The notes under the pieces were generated by a model. The model did not search any database. It was not told where the DNA came from and worked only from the letters and a program-made list of their open reading frames with translations. The position numbers and the translations under genes are program-made. Below are positions 37,040 through 47,790 of a stretch of 64,000 bases of DNA, piece after piece (positions within the stretch are counted from its first letter, which is position 1; each line of letters opens with the position of its first letter). The DNA lies in assembly GCA_026260175.1 (NCBI GenBank), contig JAKCWW010000012.1, forward strand, positions 31,165-95,164. The letters are read 5' to 3'. Source of the stretch: Reticulitermes lucifugus (taxonomy: Eukaryota; Arthropoda; Insecta; Blattodea; Rhinotermitidae).

Positions 37040-37215
37040 GCTTTTGTGTATATGACCCAGATTCAATTCCCAGTAAAGGCAGGAGATTTCTTCTTTCTCT
37101 CTTTACTAACATACCGGGTCCCTTGTCAGCATTCTCTGCACAAGGAAGGGATAAAGTTCACGGAATGCGAAACTAAGGTTCACCTAAACCCACTGCCGAG
37201 GTTCATGTGCATCAT
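37040..37215 (+). mobile_element. Possible tRNA-derived SINE, unplaced family
   Basis: A B-box-like CAGATTCAATTCCCAG at about 37058-37073 is followed by GGCAGGAGATTTCTTCTT, a junction style seen in tRNA-derived SINEs. It is locally GC-richer than the flanks. No second copy was found in the window, and no duplication was identified. Confidence 0.35.
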
Positions 37216-39039
37216 CACTTTGTCCCTGTTCTTCAATGCTTAGACACAAGAACTGCATTAGAAAGACATGCAGTAAATCGTGTAATACTGGATTCTATTT
37301 CTATGAATTTATGAGGTTTAATTTGTCCAAAACAAGGACTTAAATTTAAAACATGAAGATTAAAAGTATTTATATTAAAACAAATATTTATATTTCTCAG
37401 CGCAGTGCAGTTTGCGTAACTTGAATTTATCATGTACGAAAGTTGCCTGTCACAAGAGAGTTGTAATCTTGAAATAAACCTGCAGTAAATTCAGTGCATA
37501 ATTCAAAGGAACTTGGATCAAAATATAAAAAAATTTATAGGAATATATTAGATTCTAGTCCTTTTAAAAACTGTGTGCAGAGTCATGGGTGGGAATATTC
37601 TTTCGTAATTTAATTAATTTTTACTCATAGTACGCATTGTTTGGAAAAGTACTCATGAGTTCGTAGGAAGCAACACAACGATTACAACAACGGGTATTGC
37701 TTTATCAATAAGTATGTATCAAAAGGTAATACATTAAATATTACAAAATCACATTTATATCTCCCTAGGTAGCTAATAAATACTGACGTGGTATTCACAC
37801 CACACGCATATGAAAGGTCTAATGGACTTGTTGATGGACAGCTATTATTCTTTTAAAACAGTTATTATCATGTCAACTGTCACTATCATGTCATATTTCC
37901 GCATCACTAATGTTTGGAAAAGCTTAAACGAAACTTTAATTTTGCCACTGGCGTGCCTGTATGAGACGAGACAAAAGAATATAATTTAGAATCGCCTGAA
38001 AAGAAATTACCTAGGAACATAATAAACCTTTAAATGAATGCGACATGCCAGCAGTTACGTAATGGGGAACTCGTGCTTTATACAAAGACGCGTGAAGTCT
38101 CCACCGTAATCAGTTTCCAAACCTCAGGGGGCCACTGGTGTTCCAGATGGCCAAGATTTAATTGTGAATATTAAATTTATGTAAATATCTCATAAATTCA
38201 ACCATAACAAAAAGAGGGAATGTTAGGACTGTGACTTTTAGGGAATCAAATCCTTGTATTTATTGTGCTCTTAAGCTAATCTTTGGCTTCCGGAAACCTC
38301 ACTAATGCAGTGATAGAGGACTGTGCAATACTGGAGGTTACAAAAGGACGTCATATATTGTGGGAGGAAGGCGGTAGAATTTTTATGGCGATCTTCTTGG
38401 AAAACGGCCACTTAGGGAACAAAATAAATAGAGCCTAACTTTGAGACTAATCTAGGTTGTGAGGATGCGATGGAGTTGGCACTGGTTCTGCATCGTGTAA
38501 TTTATTACACATGCAGCTTAGGCTAGCGTTTCTTCTAATGTTATTAGAGTTGTGAAATCAGATAACATAGAAGAGGTGGGACATGTAAGTGATGGAGCTG
38601 AGCAAATGTGAAGAAATGAGGAAAGACTCTTACTAACTTCTGGCTGGTAACAGGAATAGAATGTGATAATTCGGAGGCTTATAAATAGATTGGTGAATAA
38701 AACTGAATTGGATCACAGGAAGGCAAGATAGCGTTGAGAGGAAGGTTTTTACATGAGCCCGGCAATAATCATTTTAATACTGGGAAGGAAGGACACTTGT
38801 AGAGCCCGGTACAAGCTTAAATGAAAATCTAGTGATATAAAATTATTTCCCACTTCAATAAAAATCTTTTGCCTAAAATTATTATCAGAAATATTGTGGT
38901 TTCTCTTTATGCATCTACATGGTTAAACCTGTGAAATTAATTTTCTCATTATAAGTAAATAGGTCTAGATTTTTAATGAGTGATTTTGCCGTAATTTGGA
39001 AGCGGCATAATAAGTTACAGTTCCCTGATCCATTTCATC
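37216..39039. other. AT-rich noncoding DNA, nothing recognised
   Basis: No recognised repeat, RNA gene or coding region. Confidence 0.55.
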
Positions 39040-39200
39040 TTCCACACAGCCACCCATTCAATAGGAACCAGGGTTTTTTTCCTGGAGGTAAAGCGGCCGG
39101 GGCATGAATTTAACCACTCATATCCATCTAGTGCCGAGTTTAAGAATGGGTGGTGCTGTAAATCAACTCCCCTTGTGTGCCTTCATGGTGTGGACAGAGA
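39040..39200 (+). mobile_element. SINE-D-type interspersed repeat, partial
   Basis: Contains CAATAGGAACCAGG, TTTCCTGGAGGTAAAGCGGC, TGCCGAGTTTAAGAATGG, and CAACTCCCC followed by GTGCCTTCATGG. The same blocks in order occur on the minus strand at 61081-61262 and, shorter, at 57310-57396. The central GGTAAAGCGGCC block is close to the one in SINE-B. No tRNA-like head was recognised, so the SINE label is provisional. Confidence 0.6.
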
Positions 39201-39642
39201 AAATTTACTTTAGTTTTCTATAAGTGCTTATCGTACCACAACAGAAAATATTTCAAATAAAAGTCTTTGAACATACTATAGTATAATGTGTATTCTTTAC
39301 TCTGTGTTTTGCGAAGAATCATTTAAGATGAAAAGGAGCACAACAGACTATATCTTCGTATACATTAGCAACAGAAATTGAGTTGATACTGATTAAAATA
39401 GACAGCATTTTCTGTAGATCAATAACAAATTTAAAAGCAAAGAGCTGTTTCGGAAGTAATGCACGGTGACCAACTCACGCATTGACGAGGATACGGACGT
39501 TTCGGTGACATACACTTTAGTGAAAACGCATAAACGTTTAATGGAACGTAACGTGGCATTTTAATATGGATCAGTTCGAGTAAAGCCAGTGGATCTATTT
39601 CATGGCTGCACAGACAGACCTGCTCCAAAATCGACCAGATTT
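39201..39642. other. Noncoding DNA, nothing recognised
   Basis: A 65-codon minus-strand frame (39431-39628) has no recognisable domain. Confidence 0.55.
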
Positions 39643-39879
39643 GTAGCTTATGTATTCATTAATATCTGAATTCCCTTTATTTGAAGCTAATATATTCGTT
39701 ACGAGACTAATCACTTTCTTTTGTAGCTAAAATATTCGCTAATAGCCTAATTTATTTATTTGCAGATAATTTCTTCGCTAAGAGCTTAATTTCCTTATTT
39801 ATAGGTAATGTATTCAATAACAGTCTAATTCCCTTTATTTGTAGCTAACATAATCGCTAATAGATTATTTTATTTTCAG
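39643..39879 (+). repeat. Minisatellite, about 40-bp period, six copies
   Basis: Units begin with variants of GTAGCTAATATATTCGCTAA and continue with TAGCCTAATTCCTTTATTT-like sequence. Successive starts are 39-40 bp apart from 39643 to 39841. Units differ by several substitutions each. The last unit runs into TTTATTTTCAG, a splice-acceptor-like end. Confidence 0.85.
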
Positions 39880-39966
39880 GCTCAGGAATTTAAGACGAGT
39901 GAAATCTTTCTTCCTACGAATCCAGATTGACACCAACTTCTTGTTCAGTTCTTCTTACCTGAAGAG
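39880..39966 (+). other. Possible small internal exon (weak)
   Basis: An 87-bp interval sits between TTTATTTTCAG (ending 39879) and the strong donor-like AGGTAAGTGAT (GT at 39967). One of three frames is open across it. With no homology and no partner exons recognised, this may be coincidence; a noncoding exon is equally possible. Confidence 0.15.
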
Positions 39967-40841
39967 GTAAGTGATATACGATTAGTTACGTAATAATAAT
40001 AGCATAAGCGTATCATAATATCTTTCACCACTTTCAGATCCTTATTATTTAAGCATGTGATCATTTCAGCACTTGTGTTCATTTTGTGGGATTTTAAATT
40101 CTCGCGGTCAGGACTATGAAGAACACCGTCTTTTCTGATACAACGCCGTGTAGTCTGGTACAGACTTATCTACATTTTAGAGAAGTATGGTGACTTTATC
40201 TTCAGATTAACCATGAAGTTGTACGTTGTCCTGTACTTTTTACACTGCATCCGGCAAAGAAGCCTCTTAGAGACCCAGTTTATCGCAAACCACAGGATAA
40301 AACACTCATCTACTTACTTTCATTCTGCATTTCTTTTCCTCTTCATAATTAGAAAAGTTGAGTACAGAGTGCGACATAAAAACCCTTCATAACTGTTTTG
40401 GTTTACATGGCAAGCCACGTGGGATAATAATTCTTTCCTCTCTTTATTCTTTTTCTTACACATGACGTCAGAATGGGGACCTAAAGGGTTAGTATAATTT
40501 GCTTTATTTACTATCAAATCATATAAAGGGGCAACTGTTTAAAATTCAGTATATTGAGATTCTCGCCTAACAGCAAGTGATATGCAGGCAGAAGCAGTAA
40601 TAGAATGAGGACTGCCACCTCCTAACTTTTTTCCCTTTCTGATAGACGGATGTAGCCTGCAAGACCGTAAACCAAACACGAGTGAAAAATCTTTACTGAG
40701 GAGTTTATATGAAGTTCATTACAAATGACTCGAGGGTGTCAAGTCGTTTACCACAGTCCCTTCCACAATTTCCCCAGAATTTTCTGTTGCCACAGAAATG
40801 ACATGAAATCTGTCCTCAGGCAGTGGATATGTTGAAGACAG
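39967..40841. other. Noncoding DNA, with a faint FB1-like trace
   Basis: 40130-40205 loosely follows the diverged FB1-type arm (TTTCTGATACAACGCCGTGT, TTATCTACATTTTA, CTTTATCTTCAG). The GAAAC block is not conserved, and I do not annotate it as an element. Confidence 0.35.
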
Positions 40842-41253
40842 TGTTAACTAACTGCACTGAAGGCAGATGTAACTAATAACAAATAAGAGAGCCGTAACTA
40901 ACTGCATTGAAGAAATTTTATCGAACGACACTGTGGAATATTTCAACGAAATGCACTGGTCAGTTTTAAGTAAAGGCACAGAAGGACACTTTAAATTAAC
41001 TGCACCAAGGCACTTCTAACTAACTACGACGAAGACAGATTAAACTAACTACACCTAAGACAATTTTAACTAACTGCAGCGAAGACCGTTTAACTAACTG
41101 TACCGAAGACAGTTTTAACCAACTGCACCTAAGAAGATTTTGACTTACTGCACCGAAGACAGTTTCAACTAACCGTACTGAAGACAGTTTTTACAAACTG
41201 CATTGAAGACAGCTTTAACTAACTGTACGGAAGAGAGTTTTAATTAACTGCAA
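40842..41253 (+). repeat. Minisatellite, 25-bp period, about 9-10 clear units plus outlying copies
   Basis: The unit is close to GAAGACAGTTTTAACTAACT followed by GCACC. Regular units run from about 41015 to 41253 with small indels. Isolated related units lie at about 40845 and 40898. The period is not a multiple of three and the units contain stops, so it is noncoding. Confidence 0.9.
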
Positions 41254-42330
41254 GGAAGCGCACCCATAATTACAGGATACGAAGTTTCGCGGCGAAAATC
41301 TTGAAAATTGCCGTCATCTATGATATCACGTCGTGTATACCAGCAGAAATGTTTGATGACTGTACTGTTTCCTCTTTCAGGCCCAAATGACTAAGTGTAA
41401 TCCCACCGTTTTACTTGAATATGGAGGCAGAGATTTTTCCGAAACGCCAGTTTTAACTGCTGTATGTTTGAAAACTGAACGATGGGCGAAGTCTGAATCT
41501 GAACGGTGCTAAATGTGAAGTGAGAGGAGAATTACTTAAAAGAGATTCGCATGAGAAAGTACTGTGTTAAGTTAGAAGGTTTCATATTTCGGTATTTACA
41601 CGTACAAAGCTTTATCCTCCAGGGACAGAATTTCCTGTCCTTTAAGAGTTTATTATTGCTGGGCATTGTCTGTTCTCGTGTAGCTCACTTTTCAAATGCC
41701 ATGAAGTAGAGCACAGGTCAAAGAGACGCGCAAGAAAAGCGTATGACCTTAGAATGTGATAGTGACTTCCTGTAAGTTATATTGAACAAGTTGTGTTTAG
41801 TTACAGATCCTTGATACTTTAAAGACGAAAATTTATTTGAATCATATTTAAATATTCAGCTCCTTCTGTGCAATAAACACTTGATCTGTAGACTTAAAAG
41901 GACAAATCAGTGTAATGCTCTATAGAGAAACAGTTGTCTTTTATTTTCAGGCTCATATGAAACATATGAACACAATATGGACAAATTGCAGCATTGGTAG
42001 TGTTTGAGCTGGCGCTATGTACTTTATACAATAAATATTTAGGCTTTAAACGTTCAGCAGAGGTTTCTTAAACTTTTCATTAAAGGGGAAAAAAAATTAT
42101 TTTGATCACTATAAAATACGTAGCTTACCGATAGGAAAAACACACATCAAATTCTGTAGCATTCACAGAGGATTTTCTCTAGAGCTTCAAGAAATTTACA
42201 TATGAAGAACGTATATTATTTCATTTGATATAATTCCTGACGTTACAGGTCAAGTTGTTAATGGAATGTAATGCAGTGAATCACACGTACAAAATGGAAT
42301 TAACATAGCATTGTGGAGTTCATATAGCTT
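41254..42330. other. Noncoding DNA, nothing recognised
   Basis: Two acceptor-like sites resemble the one at 39879: CCTCTTTCAGGCCCA at 41375-41389 and TTTATTTTCAGGCTCA at 41940-41955. No matching donors define exons. Confidence 0.45.
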
Positions 42331-42385
42331 TATATATATATATATATATTCACATATGTACTCGCGCGCGTGTGTGTGGGTGTGG
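42331..42385. repeat. (TA)n followed by (CG)n/(TG)n alternating tract
   Basis: TATATATA runs are followed by CGCGCGCGTGTGTGTG. Alternating purine-pyrimidine DNA of this kind can adopt Z-form. Confidence 0.85.
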
Positions 42386-42460
42386 TTGGTCGACGTAGCG
42401 ATAATGTGCGTAACATGAATTGTGGAGATGCTGGGTTCGAATCTAATCAGATATGTCTTT
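42386..42460 (+). other. tRNA-like promoter fragment, probable SINE head
   Basis: TTGGTCGACGTAGCGATAAT resembles an A-box region, and GCTGGGTTCGAATCTAATCA, about 45 bp later, resembles a B-box. It does not fold into a full tRNA. No second copy was recognised. Confidence 0.4.
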
Positions 42461-42555
42461 TATCTGTTTTTAATGTAGAGATTATTCTCCTTAATCATTG
42501 AAAGTGGACGCTGGAATTAATTTCACTTTATATTCACCGTGCATCTTTTTATAAT

Positions 42556-43296
42556 TGAATTATTTGTACCAACAAATGNNNNNNNNNNNNNNNNNNNNNN
42601 NNNNNNNNNNNNNNNNNNNNNNNNNNNNNNNNNNNNNNNNNNNNNNNNNNNNNNNNNNNNNNNNNNNNNNNNNNNNNNNNNNNNNNNNNNNNNNNNNNNN
42701 NNNNNNNNNNNNNNNNNNNNNNNNNNNNNNNNNNNNNNNNNNNNNNNNNNNNNNNNNNNNNNNNNNNNNNNNNNNNNNNNNNNNNNNNNNNNNNNNNNNN
42801 NNNNNNNNNNNNNNNNNNNNNNNNNNNNNNNNNNNNNNNNNNNNNNNNNNNNNNNNNNNNNNNNNNNNNNNNNNNNNNNNNNNNNNNNNNNNNNNNNNNN
42901 NNNNNNNNNNNNNNNNNNNNNNNNNNNNNNNNNNNNNNNNNNNNNNNNNNNNNNNNNNNNNNNNNNNNNNNNNNNNNNNNNNNNNNNNNNNNNNNNNNNN
43001 NNNNNNNNNNNNNNNNNNNNNNNNNNNNNNNNNNNNNNNNNNNNNNNNNNNNNNNNNNNNNNNNNNNNNNNNNNNNNNNNNNNNNNNNNNNNNNNNNNNN
43101 NNNNNNNNNNNNNNNNNNNNNNNNNNNNNNNNNNNNNNNNNNNNNNNNNNNNNNNNNNNNNNNNNNNNNNNNNNNNNNNNNNNNNNNNNNNNNNNNNNNN
43201 NNNNNNNNNNNNNNNNNNNNNNNNNNNNNNNNNNNCTTATAATAAAGAAAACAGTGAAAAAACTGTCTTAGTGCATTTGTTGGTACAAATAATTCA
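42556..43296. repeat. Perfect 23-bp inverted repeat bracketing an assembly gap
   Basis: TGAATTATTTGTACCAACAA with ATG at 42556-42578 abuts the gap, and its exact complement lies at 43274-43296. The left copy is cut off by the gap, so the repeat could be longer. Inside the right end, ACAGTGAAAAAACTGT forms a small hairpin. These may be terminal repeats of a DNA transposon or arms of a hairpin element lost in the gap. Confidence 0.8.
42579..43235. other. Assembly gap (657 N)
   Basis: A run of N. The three open frames of 238-276 codons that cross it are artefacts. Confidence 0.99.
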
Positions 43297-43788
43297 GCTG
43301 GAATTAATATTTTGGCCGTTTTATTCATCTGCAGAGACTTCATCTCTTTTTCTTCGACTCGTATGTTAAATAACCCACTATTAAATTAATATAAGTGAAA
43401 TGAAGATATTTTAGAGTTCTCAAAATACAATCCATCATATTTATGAAAAGCACATTTTACAAGAAACGTAATTCCCTCTAAGGCAATATTTATATAAAAG
43501 TACCGAACTGCAAAATAGGGATTAGATGCTCGGAAAATCATCATTGTCAAATGTCTCGATAACATAAAGAGGATTTTAATCATATACAGTGTACTAACGA
43601 AGCTTGTTGGGGAGAAGTGGCTATGAAGTTTATATATGTATATGTATATGTATATGAAGAAAGGAAATGTTGCTAGTGAGAGAAAAAATAAGTGAAATTA
43701 TGCAATTCCAGGATGTGCAGTATTTTTTTAAACAGTTATTCAAAATTATCCGTGTTCCGCGTAGTAAGATAAGTCAACTTATATAGAC
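43297..43788. other. Noncoding DNA with a (TATATG)n tract
   Basis: A short TATATG microsatellite lies at 43631-43657. Nothing else was recognised. Confidence 0.6.
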
Positions 43789-44174
43789 CAACAACTGCAC
43801 TATGATTTTATACAATGATATACAGACATGTGGTAGAACTCCTACATGTTTCGGCTTCTTTTGGCCTTATTCAGAGAGGTATTCAACAAAGAAAATACGT
43901 TAATGACTAGATATATTGAAGATGTGCAATAATACATTTAAAGTACAGAATATTTAAATGGTTACGATATAAATTCTGTAATAATTTTTTAAAATTCTTA
44001 ACCATTTTATTATTCTGCATTTTAGCTGTATTATTGCCCACCTTTGATGTGACTACCCATTAATGTATTTTTCTTTGTTGAATAACTTCCTGAAGATGGC
44101 TAAAAACGCTGAAACATGTAAGAGGTTTACCACATGTTTGTATATTACTGTATCAAATCATAGTGCAGTTGTTG
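43789..44174. mobile_element. Hairpin element, family FB2, arms of about 118 bp
   Basis: The left arm 43789-43907 and right arm 44058-44174 are inverted copies with roughly 80-85 percent identity by eye, separated by an unrelated AT-rich spacer of 150 bp. The outer ends CAACAACTGCACTATG and CATAGTGCAGTTGTTG match exactly. Each arm carries the core: minus strand 43844-43874 reads CTGAATAAGGCC, loop, GCCGAAACATGTAGG; plus strand 44090-44119 reads CTGAAGATGGC, loop, CTGAAACATGTAA. No clear target-site duplication was found and there is no coding capacity. Confidence 0.82.
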
Positions 44175-47100
44175 ATGCATAAGAGGGTATTTGTTGCGTA
44201 GCTGCTTGGATGAAACTGTCAACAAAATTATGTAAAAAACCTGTGCTCTTGATCACCGTCATTGTGCAACAAAATACCAATTGATGTTTTAATAATGCTA
44301 AAAATGTATAAACAAAATTAAACTCTCATATAACTGTTCATTTTGAAATTATTCACATAACAAAAAAAACATAAGCACAATTATGGACTTTGTTTGATAC
44401 ATTATTCAAAGTGGATTACTATACAGCGCTGCATTAATGTTTAAAAGGTATTTGATGTCAATCGTATTAAATTCAGTCATTTGTTTCTTTATTTGTCCTG
44501 TGGTAGGATTTATAGGGCCATACTCAGAACCATAGTTGATTCTTCCATATCATGCATATGTTGAAAATCGTAAGACTTGCAGTTGGCTGTAATGAAAAGT
44601 ACGCCATTCTTTTTTCTGCAATTTTGTTCCTATTAACGTATGAAAATTTTTGAAGGAGGTAGGGCAGAAAGGTATTTAAGTCCTCATACAAACTCTTTAT
44701 TTTATGTCTGATATTGAGCTTGACTCTGCCTTATATTTCGTAATATTTCTAAATTATAAGTTTTATGAAAACTCGTGCTTTTGTTTTCGAATGTTCGCAT
44801 ATGAGGGGGGGCAGCAGTTGTAATAAGTGCGTTGATGGGATGTGAAAGCACTACAAAACGATCACACTGTCTCACAAATTAAGCTGGAATTATTGCCGAA
44901 AATTTTGATTACGTCTTTCGAATTAATTTTAATTCTTCCCTTCCAGTCAATATTCAGAGCATTCCTAAGGCATCCCTGTCCGACTTTACAGACATTTCTT
45001 TTATATCTAACGACGACTTCATCCAGTTCATTTATAGGTCCGTGAGCGTCCGTCGGTGTGGCTGGAATTCCTGGCTTCATTATCAAACACTATTCGGAGA
45101 TATTTACTCCCGTTTTAACTAGTACACACCTTTAAGGGGTTTATAACCCAGAGAGTTTATGTGCGGCTACTTCATTCTACTTTCAGCACAGGCTAAACAC
45201 AATGAAGACTGGAGACTCATACGTTTTATACAGATTATCCTAATGTGTTAATGCACTGTTATACTCTGTAATGTCAGCTGGCCTAAGACAGTAGTTTTGA
45301 TGTTAAAATGAAGTAGTCTGTTTTTGTGTTTTGTATGTTATCTCTGACGTTGGCCTGGTCGAAACACGTAGAAGGAAAACTAAACTTGTGTTTAATTTAT
45401 AGTAATTTATGTTTATAAATTGCAGTAATTCCCAGAGGAAATTCACCACTTTCTCGCAAAAAAGTAACTTATTCCATTATGTTTAGTAAAGTAAAGACTG
45501 TTTATTTTGAGGATCATACGAAACCGTAAATTTACTGCATGGTAACCAAAAACAGAAGGAACAATACAGAATAACGCACACAGACCTAAGCATTAGTTTA
45601 ATTGTCACAAATATTTTGTACGTCGTTGCATTGTTGAGAATGTGATAATTTGCAGTTTAAGCTTCATGCACTAATACTTTCGACAAAGAAAATTTGCCAC
45701 CACATTATTTATACCAATAACAGATTACATCGAAAACCGTTGGCTAGTTTTGTAAAGGCAGCACGTGCAAGAACAGACACGGTGGTCCGATTATAAGATC
45801 ATGAAAATAAAACAACACGCCCTGACAAACGAAATCAGAAACATATCTACAAGCATTTTGGTATTTTCAGAAGGTACAAAATTATAAGGAATATGGACAC
45901 AGGTTCTGGGCGGCTGGCTTCACTGTTGCAACATGCTATGTCGATGTGAGTCAAATAAGGCAGGTACACAGTGTCAACATCAACCAATACTGTAATCGGA
46001 TTTTGTCAAACAATTCAGCTCAGATCCCTCGGAAATTGGTTTCCAGTTACACAGAGATGAGCGACCTTGCAGCTCCTTACGACTTCCTGCCTTACAGGCG
46101 TTTTCCAAACATGGCAACAATTCAACTAGGTATTGTTAACTGGACATATTGCCATCTATTCATTGTCTCGTTTGATTCTTCTAGACGTCTAAATGATGAA
46201 GTACTACATGTTCGAATTCCTTAAGAGTCGTGATGTTTTTTTAGATTATATGTAAGCCTTCATCATTTTTTGTGATTAGCCATGAAAAGGGAAGAGGAAG
46301 TGCCGTGAGAAAAACGGGACAGGATATCAAGTGACAAAATAAGGAGTAAGACTTTCCATGAGGTTTCTACCTACGCTAAAACGCACATGAATTATAACGT
46401 TCTAACATTTGTAAAAGCGCAATATCCGTTACTCCATTTGTAATAGCGGTGCCGGATAAAGCAACTTATATCTTGTACGTTCTTCAAAGGTCAAGAAAAT
46501 ATGATATAATATTATATACTTTTATAAAAACAGTAATAATCTGGCCTGTTCTCTGTTCGAAAGGTCCAGTGTTTGAATTTGTTTTGAGACCGATTACCCG
46601 GCTTGATATTATTATTGGTTTCTCAATCTATGGAGCAAATTATCGAGATAATAAGCTACCACTTCCTTCCACGTCCCTCCCCGTTCATTATTTGCCTATA
46701 ATTCCCCTACTACACGCTATCTAATCTCATCAACTAAAACATTTATTAAGTAAAGCAATAACACCAGACCAATCATTAAAATCCTGAGACAGTTTATCTA
46801 GTTCCGATTTTGTATTGAATCAGTTGCTCCGTAAATGAAGCGAAACGGATTTTATCCTCTTCCATCACTATTTGTTAATCATTTGACTGTTATTTTCTTG
46901 CCCCTGTGACGTCAATAGCATTACGATCTTTGTACACATGAAACGTGTCAACACGTGATGAAATCTGTAAATATTTGTACATTTGTAAATTGCAATTGTA
47001 CACCCGAAATTCAATGACGTATATTTACGTTTATTCCTCATGTGTATAAACGTGAATATGCAAATGTAACATTTAATAGCAGAACAAACTGTTTGTAGAT

Positions 47101-47660
47101 CACAAGTTACGTAACTGACAACCAATTAAGGCAGTTGTTTCCTGTTACTGCACAAAGCTGCTCAGAATTCTACACACTCATGCCCCTTTAGGGCTGTTGT
47201 GTGACGTAATTGGTCATGAGACCCCATTATACCGTCTCTTAGTGGGAAACCAGCACACTAGAAAGGAATGCCTTACCTCCATCTAGCTATCCATTGCTCC
47301 CAGCCATGTTCCTTCCCTAGTGCCTAGCTGCCAGGATAGTGTTGAATTAAACATGGCGTTTAAGCAGGCTGTAGTGTGTCTGTAGGCACACACACTATCC
47401 CCACACCAATAGCCTTAGTGTTTAAACAGAAAGTGGTCTTTTCATGATGGGAGTTCATATCACAGAACTTGTGCTCAATTATTTCACATCTTGGTTAAAT
47501 TAACCCTTTAAAATACGAATCAGACATGTAAAGCTCAATTCCTAACTCATAAAGAATATAACGTATTAATTATGTAGTGAATTTATGTAATGACTTTCAT
47601 GAAAATTTATTTCATTGATTTCGAGAATCCACTTTCTTTCTTCCTTTCTATCTTGCTTAG
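44175..47660. other. Noncoding DNA with an isolated hairpin-type core
   Basis: 45344-45369 reads CTGACGTTGGCCTGGTC followed by GAAACACGTAG, the same layout as the FB cores, with no inverted arm recognised. 47370-47400 has a small hairpin around GTGTGTCTGTAGGCACACAC. Open frames at 45946-46224 and 46449-46724 (92 and 91 codons) have no recognisable domain. Confidence 0.45.
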
Positions 47661-47790
47661 TCTGACCTCTTTCTACCTATTCATTGTAGGTGTAGAACAC
47701 TCGGTAGGACTCTTCTGGACGAGGTTTCGACCCGTGACAGAGACCTCTTCCTGACCAAACACAACTTTCACAATAGACAGACGTCCATGT
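47661..47790 (-). mobile_element. SINE-A fragment, 3' module type 2, head missing
   Basis: On the minus strand it starts at ACATGGACGTCTGTC, inside the body just after the lost tRNA-like head, continues through the AGGTCTCTG and GAAGAGTCCTACCG blocks, skips the usual GTGATC region, and ends AGAGGTCAGACTA as in the copy at 14088. The 5' truncation removes both promoter boxes. Confidence 0.8.

Noticed and set aside
41015-41253. CRISPR-like array (about 25-bp repeats)
   Set aside because: Units are contiguous with no spacers, and the genomic context is eukaryotic. It is a minisatellite.
42539-43369. Open frames of 238-276 codons across the second run of N
   Set aside because: Artefacts of the gap. 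The similar residues seen on both strands reflect the flanking inverted repeat.
46920-46960. Hammerhead-like core near GAAACGTGTC
   Set aside because: No CTGANGA half or stem lies in the right place.
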